From Arcuatula senhousia (taxonomy: Eukaryota > Mollusca > Bivalvia > Mytilida > Mytilidae): 64,000 bases of DNA. The stretch is taken from NCBI GenBank assembly GCA_963971305.1, contig OZ020313.1, forward strand, positions 20,409,260-20,473,259. The letters are read 5' to 3'. The position numbers were made by a program, and so were the translations under genes. Below, one piece after another: positions 50,885 to 62,239 of this stretch. The first letter of the stretch is position 1. The number at the start of each line of letters is the position of its first letter. Under the pieces are notes generated by a model. That model saw only the letters and a program-made list of their open reading frames with translations, searched no databases and was not told where the DNA came from.

Positions 50885-51069
50885 CAAGGCCGTAGCTAGG
50901 GGGTGCGTTGGGTGCATTTGCACCCCCCTTTTGAGAGATTTTTTCTTAATTTCCTAGGGAAAATTGACAAAACTGAGGTTTACATCCCTATTTTTCACCA
51001 ATTTTCATCAAAACGCACCCCCTCTTAAAATTTTGCACCCCCTTTTGAAAAATTCTGGCTACGGCCCTG
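50885..51069. mobile_element. 185-bp MITE, CA(A/G)GGCCGTAGC termini, 5-bp duplication ATTTA
   Basis: The left end CAAGGCCGTAGCTAGG mirrors the right end CTGGCTACGGCCCTG. ATTTA lies outside both ends. Blocks of 'gcaccccctttt' repeat inside. Confidence 0.8.
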
Positions 51070-51483
51070 ATTTAACACTCATAACAAGACCAAACATAGT
51101 ATGTCTTTATATAGTTGCAAACTAGTTTCTTTCCTTCTTCCCATGCATCTTCTGTGAAAAAAAATGTCGGATAGCACTTTGTGAGACAAGATTTTTGCAT
51201 TTTTTGACAGTTTAAGTAGATCAAGGTTGGTTCCTCAATGTATGGTGTTGTTTTTTGTTTTTTTTTGCAATCTTGGGTCCAACTATTCATTTGTTGAAAT
51301 TTCACAAATACAAAATAAACAAGGATTGAGTGTGTTGGGAATGCCCAACACAAAAATATCTCTAAACGGAGGCATATTGTCATTCTACCAAAATTTTAGC
51401 ATCCTATGCTATTTCACCAGCATATAAAACCTTTATTTATCAAGTTTTGTTGGGATTGAAACATTTTGACTAATTGCTATTTT

Positions 51484-52200
51484 TACGGCCCGACCACGTA
51501 TGTGGATGGGTCATATCGTGACCCTTGTCCGTCCGTACGTAAGTCCTAAACAGTTTGGTTAAGTTCTTGGCTAATGTCCTTTACTCGGATACTAGATGTT
51601 GGGGGTCAATGATATTTCACCACTAGATGGATATTGGGTCAGGCTAAACATCCCACTAGAAATTCGGTCACTGCATGTGACCTATTTTTTATGCATTAAC
51701 GACTTTGGTTAAGTTATTGGTTAAGGTCCATAATGTGGTTACTAGATGTTAGAGGTCAATGATGTGTCTTGGATACGATTACACCAACCACTAGAAATTA
51801 GGTCACTGCGACCTATATTTTACACATGAATGACTTTGGTTAAGGTCCATAAATTGGATACTAGAAGTTGGGGTTTCTTGGGTAAGAAATAAAGTCACTG
51901 TGACATATACTTTATGCATGAACGACTTTGGTTAAGTTTTTGTTAAGGTCCATATTTCGGATACAACATGTTAGGGGTCAATTATATTTCATTACGTACT
52001 AGATGAGTCTTGGTATTACGGCACCACCCACCAGAAATTTGATAACTGTGACCTATTTTTTACACATTAACCTTTTTGTTTAATTTCTTGGTAAAGGTCC
52101 ATATCCCAGTTAATTAACATTGGGGTCAATGATATTTCAAGAACGGGAGGGACATCCTGTGGCTCATAGACACATTTTCTAGTTGTACCTGTAATGTCAC
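51484..52200 (+). mobile_element. family C element: ACGGCCCGACCACG end, TCCG repeat and ~190-bp tandem core
   Basis: It opens TTTTTACGGCCCGACCACGT, then GGGTCATATCGTGACCC (an internal palindrome), then GTCCGTCCGTACGTAAG. Three to four degenerate units follow with 'gactttggttaagttattgg', 'ggatactagatgttgggggt' and 'aaattaggtcactg'. Confidence 0.65.
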
Positions 52201-52389
52201 ATTTTTATAAATAACTCGAAAACTGGTAATTAAAATCGCTTCAAAGTTTTATTCCATGTAATTGATGGGCTACTTTTTTTCCAATCACATTTAGATAATG
52301 ATAGTTTATATTGGAATTGTTCCATATCACAGATTTCATATTGTAGACAATTTGTTTTCAGAGCCGAATGAACCAGCTGTTGCGTTAGG

Positions 52390-52760
52390 CGTCTTTTATG
52401 GCAAGTTGTTTTTCTGCTATCCCCCATTCTGCACTTGATTTTTTTAGCCTGCATATTTTTCCAAATAGGTTCCGGGTATTTTTATATGAGTTTCTGCAGA
52501 CATTGGAAATTGCCCTGATAAGATATGTACTGCCGGACTTGTTACATTGTTTAGGAGTGATAATAACTATTTTAATGTTTTTTAAATGAAAATTGACAAG
52601 TACAGTTTGTGCTTTATTGTTGGGAATAACTTCTATTCCATAAGTAAGAACAGGTATAACGTAGGTTTTGAAGAGAGATGGTGCAGTTTTTGGATCAAGT
52701 CCATTTTCACGATGTAATCCTGCGGCCATCAGACTATACATAGTTCGAAGCAAAGGTGTA
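52390..52760 (-). pseudogene. LINE reverse transcriptase, C-terminal (thumb) fragment
   Basis: The minus strand reads RTMYSLMAAGLHRENGLDPK then TAPSLFKTYVIPVLTYGIEV, the usual 'YSL-x-GAGxHGxNG ... YVIPxLxYGLE' signature at the end of non-LTR retrotransposon polymerases. Flanking sequence is broken. Confidence 0.7.
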
Positions 52761-52929
52761 CCAAATGGGTAATCAGTATCATAAAACCGTAAAGACAAAG
52801 ACAAAACCGGCAGACAAAAAATCATCACAACAAAACAAACCACATAACAACATAAAACACACATAACAACAAAACCGCATTCAGCAACGCGAACTCGGCT
52901 TGCTTTTTTTATGTTCTCTTTAGAGGTTA

Positions 52930-53410
52930 CAGTTGTTAATCTTTGATCTGGTAATAGAATTAGGTAGATATAACAAACCCAAAACATCTATTGAAGAACG
53001 GATTTGTGACCTCTGTAATAACTCTGAAGTTGAATCTTATTTCTTTAATAACTGTACCAAATTTTCAGACTCTAGAAATATCTTGTTTGATATCATAAAA
53101 GAATCAAATAAGAATTTTTACCAATTATCTCCATTCAACAAATTACTTTGGACATTTAACTGTGAAAATATAACTGTTCTTAACTCCCTTTGTAAGAACC
53201 TTCTGGAGTCTGAAATAACATAAAGTCTAGAATAACAATTACCATTAGTCTTATTTGTACTTATATGCATGTACTTGATGTATAAACTGTACTCTCAATT
53301 GTAATGATTTATGTATTTATAATTGATACAATGTATACGATTCTTCATCATTACTGTATTGTTTGTACTGTCATTGCCCCTTGACTGAGGGTCAATAAAC
53401 TTGTATTCTC
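52930..53410 (+). pseudogene. LINE 3' end, plus strand, inserted between parts of the minus-strand LINE
   Basis: ERICDLCNNSEVESYFFNNC and then KFSDSRNILFDIIKESNKNF form the CCHC-like tail of a LINE ORF2, ending TAA at 53221-53223. A 3' UTR follows with 'gccccttgactgagggtcaa' and CAATAAA near 53390. Orientation is opposite to the flanking RT pieces. Confidence 0.65.
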
Positions 53411-53429
53411 TTGGTAATACCGATGTGAG

Positions 53430-54207
53430 TAGCCTTGTCAACTACATGCATTTGGTTGTTATTAATCTTACACCCATCTATGTTGAAGTTTCTATGCTTT
53501 CTGTGGAAATACTACACTCTTAGTATGTTGCAATAGGTAGGCTTCGTTATGACTGTAGTCAGCTGCTATATTTATTAATATTTGAGCCTTAATGTCATCG
53601 GCGCAGGAAGGTGCGCAGCAATTATATTTCCTATTCTACCTCCTAGTTGTGTTGAGCATAGTTCATCTAGAAGCTGGTTGATGTATATATCTTGTAGAGA
53701 TCGACGCTCAATGGGCCTCCCTGTCTCACTCCTGGCTCGATTTTAAATTCGTTTGATTATCTTCTATTCCATTGGACATATGTGGTAGCACCTTTATATA
53801 AATTATCTATTAGTAGAATGTTCTGGTGTGATATGCCTATCATATAATTTACGTATCAGATTTGTGTAACGAACTACGTCGAATGCTTATTTTGCATCTA
53901 ACAAGACAAAAACGGTGTTTTCATTATTGTCTATATTTTCTCTATGTAATTCTTTCATAAGTAATGCGCTGTATAGTGGTATTGCACCTTTTGTAAAGCC
54001 TCTTTGTTGATGGTTTTGAATTCTTTCGATGTCAGGCTGTATTCTTGATTTGATAACTGATTCAAGTATATTTGATAGTATTGGGGTAATTATTCCCTTG
54101 TAGTTTTTAGCATCGTTCTTTGCGCCTTTGTTTTTGTATATTGGTGTCAGCAATCCTATCTTCATGTCATCAGGAATGTATGTAAACTGGAATGACCTAT
54201 TTATCAA
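53430..54207 (-). pseudogene. LINE reverse transcriptase, N-terminal and catalytic part, broken
   Basis: The minus strand reads FTYIPDDMKIGLLTPIYKNK and then GIITPILSNILESVIKSRIQ, QRGFTKGAIPLYSALL and FVLLDAK, then a TAA, then AFDVVRYTNLI (motif A with the stop in the middle). Further on GVRQGGPLSV and CADDI (motifs B and C, with Cys for the usual Tyr/Phe) are visible, with more stops. It is a non-autonomous relic of a non-LTR retrotransposon. Confidence 0.8.
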
Positions 54208-54499
54208 TATTGTTAAGTAATCACTGGAGTATTGCCCACCATATAAAAGTTTTTCTGCAGTAATTCCATGTGTATCTCTGGAGCTTTGTTTCTGTGCTTT
54301 TTATTGCACAAACACCTTTAAATGCCACTCCATCATCATACAAATTTCTAACACGATTTTGAGAAACCATTCGGACAAGTTCATGATCGTAAGGCTCATG
54401 AGTAAACACAAAATCACCCAACCGGACAAGTTCATGATGGATCACTGAATTATTAAAACCACAGAGTAAACACAATATATCTCCAAAACATAGTGAAAT

Positions 54500-54518
54500 A
54501 GGTAAATAAATAGATAGA

Positions 54519-54573
<55 letters not shown>

Positions 54574-54637
54574 ATGAATAACAAAGGAATTTTGTTCCAA
54601 ATTGACAATAAATAAATATAAATAAATATAAATAAAA

Positions 54638-54684
<47 letters not shown>

Positions 54685-54686
54685 AA

Positions 54687-54737
<51 letters not shown>

Positions 54738-54745
54738 ATGAAATA
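54500..54745. repeat. (AAAT)n microsatellite in two blocks
   Basis: Two long AAAT runs (about 54515-54575 and 54600-54740) are each followed by a copy of GGAATTTTGTTCCAAATTG, so the block together with its edge appears duplicated. Confidence 0.9.
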
Positions 54746-54779
54746 GGAATTTTGTTCCAAATTGTCAATAGCCAAAATC

Positions 54780-55361
54780 CATTTCAGCTTACAATAAATT
54801 TGAGATAAAGTTTTTAAAAAAGCTTATTTTTCCATATTATTAGAGGTAATATTAGAATTCCGTGTACCTATAGCCAAACACCATGTTTTAGCTAACGATG
54901 CACTCGTGTATCTGTAGCCTACACGCACGCGTGCCGGAGCCACTGCCATTAAGTTATTTCGATATTTGTAATCTCTCCTTTACTCAAAAGTTTTCAGGTA
55001 AAGAGTTGAAAGGTCAACAAAACAGGTGAAAAAAAGAAGGTCCAAAAAAGAAAGTGACTTAAAAGTGTTTTATAGGTGTATATATCCCACGACTTTGATG
55101 CACAAGAAAAAAAGATACTGACAGCTTTATTTAACTTGATAAAATCTTAAACGAACTCAACTTTATTTTGGTAAGTAAACTGAAACACGTGTAAACAAAA
55201 GTTTTCCAAATGGTCTACTGGTCAAAGTAGTACATTATTTTACCTAGCATGCATGACTGTCATTTCAGACCCTTTTGATAATTTCTAATGTCTTCACTTA
55301 TTTTAAGGCCATACTTCATGTAGATTCTACCTTCAATCTTTTAAGAACAGTTTGTATTTCT
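54780..55361. other. intergenic stretch, nothing recognised
   Basis: AT-rich sequence with no supported feature. Confidence 0.5.
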
Positions 55362-57046
55362 CAGGTTGGGTGTAATAGCTCATTTGTGCTACAAAAATGT
55401 ATATAGCTCATTTGATGGTATTTAGTATCAAATAGGCTATTTTTTTTCATGAACTAAAAAAAATAATTTTAGATTTTCAATTTTTTGTTTGTGTGTCGCA
55501 TAAATGTATATATTGCTGATCATTTTTTGTAAAGAAACATGGTAATTTTCTTGGACATAGTCATGGAGAGGACAAGGTTGATAGGAGCCCAATTTTACCC
55601 TCAAATAATGAAATTATTAAAATAATCTAAAAGTATGTGATCTATACTTAAGATTAGTTAAATCAAATCAACATGAATCAAATCAAAGTTAACTTTACTA
55701 TAACAGCATGATTTTGTTTACAGTTGTCCATTATGATGTTAAAATAGTTACCCAAAGAGGCTTAAAAATTGTTATTTGGTAAAAACTGTAAAAAACATGC
55801 GATTTTGAAGTGGTTTTCAGCAAATTTAACTATGAGCCACACAGAGTACCACTACAATAGTTTATGTAGATAATCATTTTTAATAAAGAAACAAATCACA
55901 AAAATATTTTAGTGGCACTCGGTGTGGCTCAAAGGTAAATTTATACAGGTTGGAGCAAATGCCTGAAAACAGTTATAATACCCGATTTCAGGGATAGTCC
56001 TTGAAATCAGGTATACTATGATCCCTGAAATTGGGGATTGCAAACTTTGAATCAATTTTTCTGACTTCAACAAAATAAAGGCATTCTCTAAATATATCAT
56101 TCAGAAGAAATGATATTATTGCAATATATTTTAGAATCTTTCAAATCAAAATGATGTCTTGTTAAATGCCTCTGCAGTGACAAAGCTTCTTCTATTGTAT
56201 TACATGACCTTTAATTGAATGGTTAACATGTGTGCAACCAGGTGTGACTTCAGCACATTTCACTCTCCATTGATGATATAATTGGCTTGTGACCAAGTTA
56301 ACAGGAATGATGTCAAGTTCTTTGAAAACAAATTGAATGTCCAATGGGTCAATTTACACAAAAGAAAATGATAAAAGGAATCAAAGTCTAAATTTGAATT
56401 TAAATTATTTTCATTAATTTAAGATTGTGATTGGTTTAAGGGTGCATATTTATATGCATTGTGATAAAAAAGAAAGTGTTTTATTTATCAAATAAGCTTT
56501 AAATCCATAAGAAAGTCTGCTATCCCTGAAATCGGGTACATGTATTATACCCATTTGCAGGTATTTGCTCCAACCTGAAATATATGCCAAAAACTACTCA
56601 AAATTTGCACGATTTTATCACTTTTTTCACAAAAATGCCATTTTCACAAAAGTTGAAGAAGTCACTGTGACAAAATAAACAAGATATAATTAAAATTAAA
56701 TTTATTTTACTATACCTTGTTCATCTAAGAAGGAATATAGAATAGTTTAACCTCAGTTCAATTATTTTTGAAAAATGATAAATTCAGGGGGCCAAATTTA
56801 GCACTTATCATATCTTGTCCTTTGCAAATTTTCGTAGTATCAATCAGGATAACCATAAATATTTCAGACCATCTTCTTTTACAAAAAATGTTTCTCAATA
56901 TGGACATATGCGACAATGCAAGAAAAAATTTAAATCTAAAAATTTTTTTTTTTACTTCTGACATGAAAATTATATTTCATTTGATACTACATGTAAATAC
57001 CATCAAATGAGCTATATAGCGCAAATGCGCTATTACACCCAACCTG
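55362..57046. mobile_element. 1.7-kb DNA transposon with CAGGTTGGGTGTAATAGC termini, holding a nested element
   Basis: The left end CAGGTTGGGTGTAATAGC mirrors the right end GCTATTACACCCAACCTG; the match continues through AGCTCATTTGATGGTATTTA and TACCATCAAATGAGCT-type text. TTTCT flanks both sides (55357-55361 and 57047-57051). No transposase ORF is visible. Confidence 0.8.
55946..56577. mobile_element. nested element with CAGGTTGGAGCAAAT termini
   Basis: The left end CAGGTTGGAGCAAATGCCTG mirrors the right end CAGGTATTTGCTCCAACCTG. Subterminal copies of ATCCCTGAAATCGGGTA-like palindromic text lie at both sides. A clear target duplication is not seen. Confidence 0.7.
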
Positions 57047-57187
57047 TTTCTGAGGATGTAGATGGGGGTGTCCTCAATTCTTTATTCTGTTTTTTTTTTG
57101 CCCTCTAATCTTTAAAAGGTTTTTGGCCACTATTGACATAATTCTTTGTTATTTTTTATTCTGTTATGGTCATTTAATATTTTCTAT

Positions 57188-57296
57188 TAGGGAGTGCGGT
57201 GGCCGTTTGGTTAAGGCACTGGACATTAAATCACAGGTCCAGCTTAGCTTGGAATAATCGGGCTTTCCTCCCACACAAGCCTGGCGACCATGCAAG
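57188..57296 (+). mobile_element. tRNA-derived SINE head (degenerate)
   Basis: GGGAGTGCGGTGGCCGTTTG followed by GTTAAGGCACTGGACATTAA resembles the 5' half of a tRNA with an A box (TGGCCGTTTGGTTAAGGC). CAGGTCCAGCTTAGCTTGG stands where the B box should be and is poorly conserved. It reads like a tRNA-Leu/Ser-type SINE head. Confidence 0.5.
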
Positions 57297-58172
57297 AGTC
57301 ACCATTTTAAAAATTATTACAGGTGCCATATGTATGGAGAGGTAATGAAAACTGTCATTTCTTACATTAGACTTAACATATGGAAAGTGCGAAAAAAGTC
57401 AAACCGTATAAAATAATGCAACTTTAAATAAAAAAACTCACTACTATGAATCTATTCTTACTAAATATAAAAACTTTGTGCATTCAAATTTATTGTTCCC
57501 CATGAAAAAGACAAAAGTTATTCTAATGTCCTAATATGGTCAAACCCTACCATTAGAGCAAAAAATGAAGGATGGCAGTAAAACCTTTTCATAAAATTAA
57601 AAAATATCATCATAAAGTATCATACAATATGACTTTCTTTACTTTAAACCTGATTTTAAACATTTATTTGATATTCAACTTTACTGTCAAAACTGTCTAT
57701 CAGGTCTCAGTCTTGTAAAAGATTTCCCATTGCCAATAATGTTAAACAGGGTTGGAATAAAAAATTCTAAAAATTCTAAAATCTATTCAATCAAACTTTC
57801 AAGCATATACTGTACTTTAGGAAAGATGAAAAAATCATTTCATGCCAAAAAAACCATATGAGGCCACGAAGTTTTTCAAGATAACTAACCTCAAAGTGAA
57901 AGTCGCATGTTTTCCACTTTCATTTCACTGTTTATCCTTAGCCGCACCACCCATAGTAAACAGCATATCACTACATTTTCCATTTTCTCAAATGCTGCCA
58001 AATTTTTTTTTCAAGTAAAGTAATTATATATCTTTTAAAATCAATGTCATAAATTGTACTATTTCAAATATGGGGTGCGGAGAAAAAAAGAGAAAAATAG
58101 GGACTATATTATTGGCGTCCATGTTTTGACGTGCACCCAGGAAGTAAAAATCTTTTACAAGACTGGTACCTA
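57296..58172 (+). repeat. ~870-bp direct duplication, copy 1
   Basis: It starts GAGTCACCATTTTAAAAATT and ends AAGACTGGTACCTA, and is nearly identical to 59019-59886. Differences seen include a 9-10-bp deletion of one 'aaaaattct' unit and a few substitutions. Confidence 0.9.
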
Positions 58173-59018
58173 TTACTGCCATACATGTTTGAATATTTAT
58201 TAAAACTGTTGTTTTTCTGTATCTTAAGTCATTTTGCAATAAAATTCTGAAAAATTCATATCCCAACTGCCAACAAGGATTTTTTAATTCCATATTTAAA
58301 ATGGGTACCCTCATAACATATTTGTTAGTTTTCTCATTTTTGACTTAAAATGAACACTTTAAGGTCCTGTTCCAGTCTAGTCATTCTCAGATAAAATATC
58401 TTAGTTGATTTGATGTGAGCAATACCCAAGGCAAGATATAAGAGCAAAAAAATGGTTTTCAAAAGATGGTTTTAAGTTCTTAAAGAAGAAAAAGCTATGT
58501 GCGGACCCCCCCTTTTTCACCTATGTAGACAACCGGGAGCCTCTTGTTTATCCAAAAATCAAAACCAAGCTCATCAAACCTTTTGATGTAACAAATATGG
58601 CAAGACTTATATGAGAAAAAGAATAAATGTGAAATGAACAACATCATAAGAAAGAAAATTGGGCTTTATTGACCAATTTATGAGCTTTTCAAGCAAAATT
58701 AGTGCCCTGGGCAGATATAAATGGCCCTCCATTGGTTAGAATTTATACATTAGGCTTATGAAACTGAACAAGTTGCTTAAAAAGAAGGTATACAAGGCAG
58801 AAATCACCAAAATATTGTATGACTTGATCAGTTATATTGAGAAAATGGCTTTTATTACTGTAAAATAGCAATTTTGAATTTCCCGCACAAAGAAAACACA
58901 TTATATGCACATCACAAAAGACCACCTAGAAAAAAATGCTGATTTTATTTAGATTTTTTGGGCTGAAATCAATCATAAAATCTATCTAGAACATTTTTAA
59001 ACCATTTTTATTTTTAAG
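58173..59018. other. spacer between the two direct copies
   Basis: No gene is seen in this AT-rich 846-bp spacer. Confidence 0.6.
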
Positions 59019-59886
59019 GAGTCACCATTTTAAAAATTATCACAGGTGCCATATGTATGGAGAGGTAATGAAAACTGTCATTTCTTACATTAGACTTAAC
59101 ATATGGAAAGTGCGAAAAAAGTCAAACCGTATAAAATAATGCAACTTTAAATAAAAAAACTCACTACTATGAATCTATTCTTACTAAATATAAAAACTTT
59201 GTGCATTCAAATTTATTGTTCCCCATGAAAAAGACAAAAGTTATTCTAATGTCCTAATATGGTCAAACCCTACCATTAGAGCAAAAAATGAAGGATGGCA
59301 GTAAAACCTTTTCATAAAATTAAAAAATATCATCATAAAGTATCATACAATATGACTTTCTTTACTTTAAACCTGATTTTAAACATTTATTTGATATTCA
59401 ACTTTACTGTCAAAACTGTCTATCAGGTCTCAGTCTTGTAAAAGATTTCCCATTGCCAATAATGTTAAACAGGGTTGGAATAAAAAATTCTAAAATCTAT
59501 TCAATCAAACTTTCAAGCATATACTGTACTTTAGGAAAGATGAAAAAATCATTTCATGCCAAAAAAACCATATGAGGCCACAAAGTTTTTCAAGATAACT
59601 AACCTCAAAGTGAAAGTCGCATGTTTTCCACTTTCATTTCACTGTTTATCCTTAGCCGCACCACCCATAACAAACAGCATATCACTACATTTTCCATTTT
59701 CTCAAATGCTGCCAAATTTTTTTTTCAAGTAAAGTAATTATATATCTTTTAAAATCAATGTCATAAATTGTACTATTTCAAATATGGGGTGCGGAGAAAA
59801 AAAGAGAAAAATAGGGACTATATTATTGGCGTCCATGTTTTGACGTGCACCCAGGAAGTAAAAATCTTTTACAAGACTGGTACCTA
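59019..59886 (+). repeat. ~870-bp direct duplication, copy 2
   Basis: It matches copy 1 to within a few bases and abuts a 5'-truncated family A element at its right edge. Confidence 0.9.
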
Positions 59887-60775
59887 CATTGCTACAGGGG
59901 GTAGAAAAGGGGCCACACCCAAAAAAATGACTTTTTTATTTGTGGTCCGATTTTCAAAATCTTTTTTTCATTGGAATCCTTGTGAAAATCCCTGCCTGCA
60001 TTTTCCAATCAGATTTGCAATATTTCTTACGTTTTTTGAGAAATTAGGGGTCAAAGGGGCAAAAAACACCATTTTTAAAAGTTTGTCCAGGCAAATAATT
60101 TTACACAAGAAATTTAGCTGTAGTGGGCCAGCCAATTGTTATGAAGTTTTGATATGATGTTTGTAACCACTAGAGGAAGGTTCCTATTGTATTTGGGGTT
60201 GGTGGCCCTTACCGTTTGGAAAAAAGGGCCAAAAGGAGCTAAAACAGGTGTATTGACAAAACTGTTGTAGAATGTTTATTATTTTATAGATTTTGAAAAT
60301 TCTTTTTTTATTGAATTTTTCATTAAATTCTGTCAACAAAATGTGTCAATGGTTTTGATGTATATTGAACCGTTACATTGCTACAGGGGGTAGAAAAGGG
60401 GCCACACCCAAAAAAATGACTTTTTTATTTGTGGTCCGATTTTCAAAATCTTTTTTTCATTGGAATCCTTGTGAAAATCCCTGCCTGCAATTATCAATCA
60501 GATTTGCAATATCTCTTATGGTTTTTGAGAAATTAGGGGTCAAAGGGGCAAAAAACGCCATTTTTAAAAGTTGGTGAAGGCAAATGGTTTTACACAAGAA
60601 ATTTAGCTGTAGTGGGCCAGCCAATTGTTATGAAGTTTAAATATGATGATTATATACACTGAAGGAAGCTTTTTATTGCATTTGGGGTTTGTGGTCCTAA
60701 CCTTTTTTTAAAAAAGGGCCAAAAGGGGCTAAATTGTGTCAAAAATGTCAACGAATTTAGAAATAAGATTTTTTT
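59887..60775 (+). mobile_element. family A element, copy 7, with internal ~490-bp tandem duplication
   Basis: 'cattgctacagggggtagaa' occurs at 59888 and again near 60377, each followed by the same ~200 bp of core. The palindromic start is missing, while the related 3' end is at 61195-61377. Confidence 0.7.
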
Positions 60776-61194
60776 TCTATTAAGTAGTACTCCACCTAAG
60801 AATCATGCAAAATTGAAGAAAAGTGATTCATCGATAAAAAGGCTACAGTGGTTTATTTTTAACAAAAGATAGTTCAAAGTATACAAAATAAGAAATAAAT
60901 AACAATTTGCTCATAACTGTCTGGTCCTGGGAGAAATCTTGCCATTTTGTTACAATGGTTTCTATAAAAATTAATGACAGTTTTAAGAGTTATCTCCCTT
61001 TCTTACAATTTTCCAATGTATTCTATATATTTTTTTTCTCTCAGGACCAACGCTTGTTTGGAAAAAGAGTAAAAAATATAGCATCAGGGTGCTAGTAGGA
61101 GTAACATATCAAAAATAAAGTGGTGTAGGCTTTCCACCCATGAATCGCTTTTTGCATGGTTCTTATAAAAAGTGGTACTTAAATGTTATTGTAA

Positions 61195-61377
61195 ATATAT
61201 ATGTGTCAAATATGCATTTTAAAGTCCACCACAGGATGCATGTGTAAAAAAGGCTTTGTAAGTCCACCATGGGCTGCATTTGACCAAAGCAATAGACTAT
61301 CCATATTGGGCCTCCAATGTACAGGATTCATCTTGTTGCGGTCGTATCATGCTGCGCTCGGCGTAGCTTTTTATTGG
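61195..61377 (+). mobile_element. family A 3' end fragment
   Basis: It runs from 'atatgtgtcaaatatgcatt' to 'gttgcggtcgtatcatgctg' and GGCGTAGCTTTTTATT, as at 31120-31164. The separation from copy 7 (60776-61194) may be an insertion. Confidence 0.7.
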
Positions 61378-62239
61378 CCATTATTTTCTACCCTGTAAAC
61401 CCCATCCATACACGTCCCATTAAACGTAATGGAGCAGCCGCCTGAAATTTTCCCGCTAAAGTCTGAGTGAAATTAAGTGCAATTTTGGACTTGCTCCATT
61501 ACGGTTAATGGTACCCCATGTAGCGCCGCCTAATCAAAAAGATTCCAAAGGAGCTATATTTTTACTGTTAAAATTGCACATGCAACTAGTACAATTTTAC
61601 ATGTGATAAGGAAATCTTTTTAGGCTTTATTCCATATACACGTACATGTAAATGTTAGCCTTCCCCGTAATGGCCTAATTATTGTCTTGACAATTGTCTT
61701 TTCTTAGGGTTAATACATTTACAATAAATGGTTAATAATAGCACAATTAACAAACAAGAGGTTAAAGGTACAACAATACTGTTAATAATGAAAACTTCAC
61801 ACATTAAATTGCATACATGTGACGCATCAGTGATAACAAAGCTGGAGATTTTGATTTTTTTGGCTGGAGATTGGACCAAAAAGCGGGAGATTTTCAAAGC
61901 CCATTAAAATTGCATTTCGGTGTCAATATGGGTCACTAGCGTGTGCCAAATATACATGGCTTCACTGATTAATCTCAAACTGTTTATACAATCATCAGGT
62001 CAATTATGGCAATAAACCTTTAATTAACACCTTTATCTGTTAAATTAACGTTTTCCTAATTGACAAACCCCTAAAACAACGGAAATGTTTTATGACTGAA
62101 CAATTAAAAGGTCTATAAAACTAAAATTTTGCCATGTCTTACAAAAAGTCGGGAGAACGGGAGATGGATCAAAAAATCGGGAGATTTCGTCTCCAGGCGG
62201 GAGAATCACATGTATGAAATTGAAACTTACTGTTTTTGT
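61378..62239. other. intergenic stretch, nothing recognised
   Basis: AT-rich sequence; the phrase 'ggagattttg...gcgggagattttc' and 'tcgggagaacgggagat' recurs, which hints at a repeat, but no boundaries are clear. Confidence 0.45.

Noticed and set aside
54221..54775. Long isoleucine/tyrosine/phenylalanine/leucine-rich ORFs
   Set aside because: They are translations of the (AAAT)n microsatellite.
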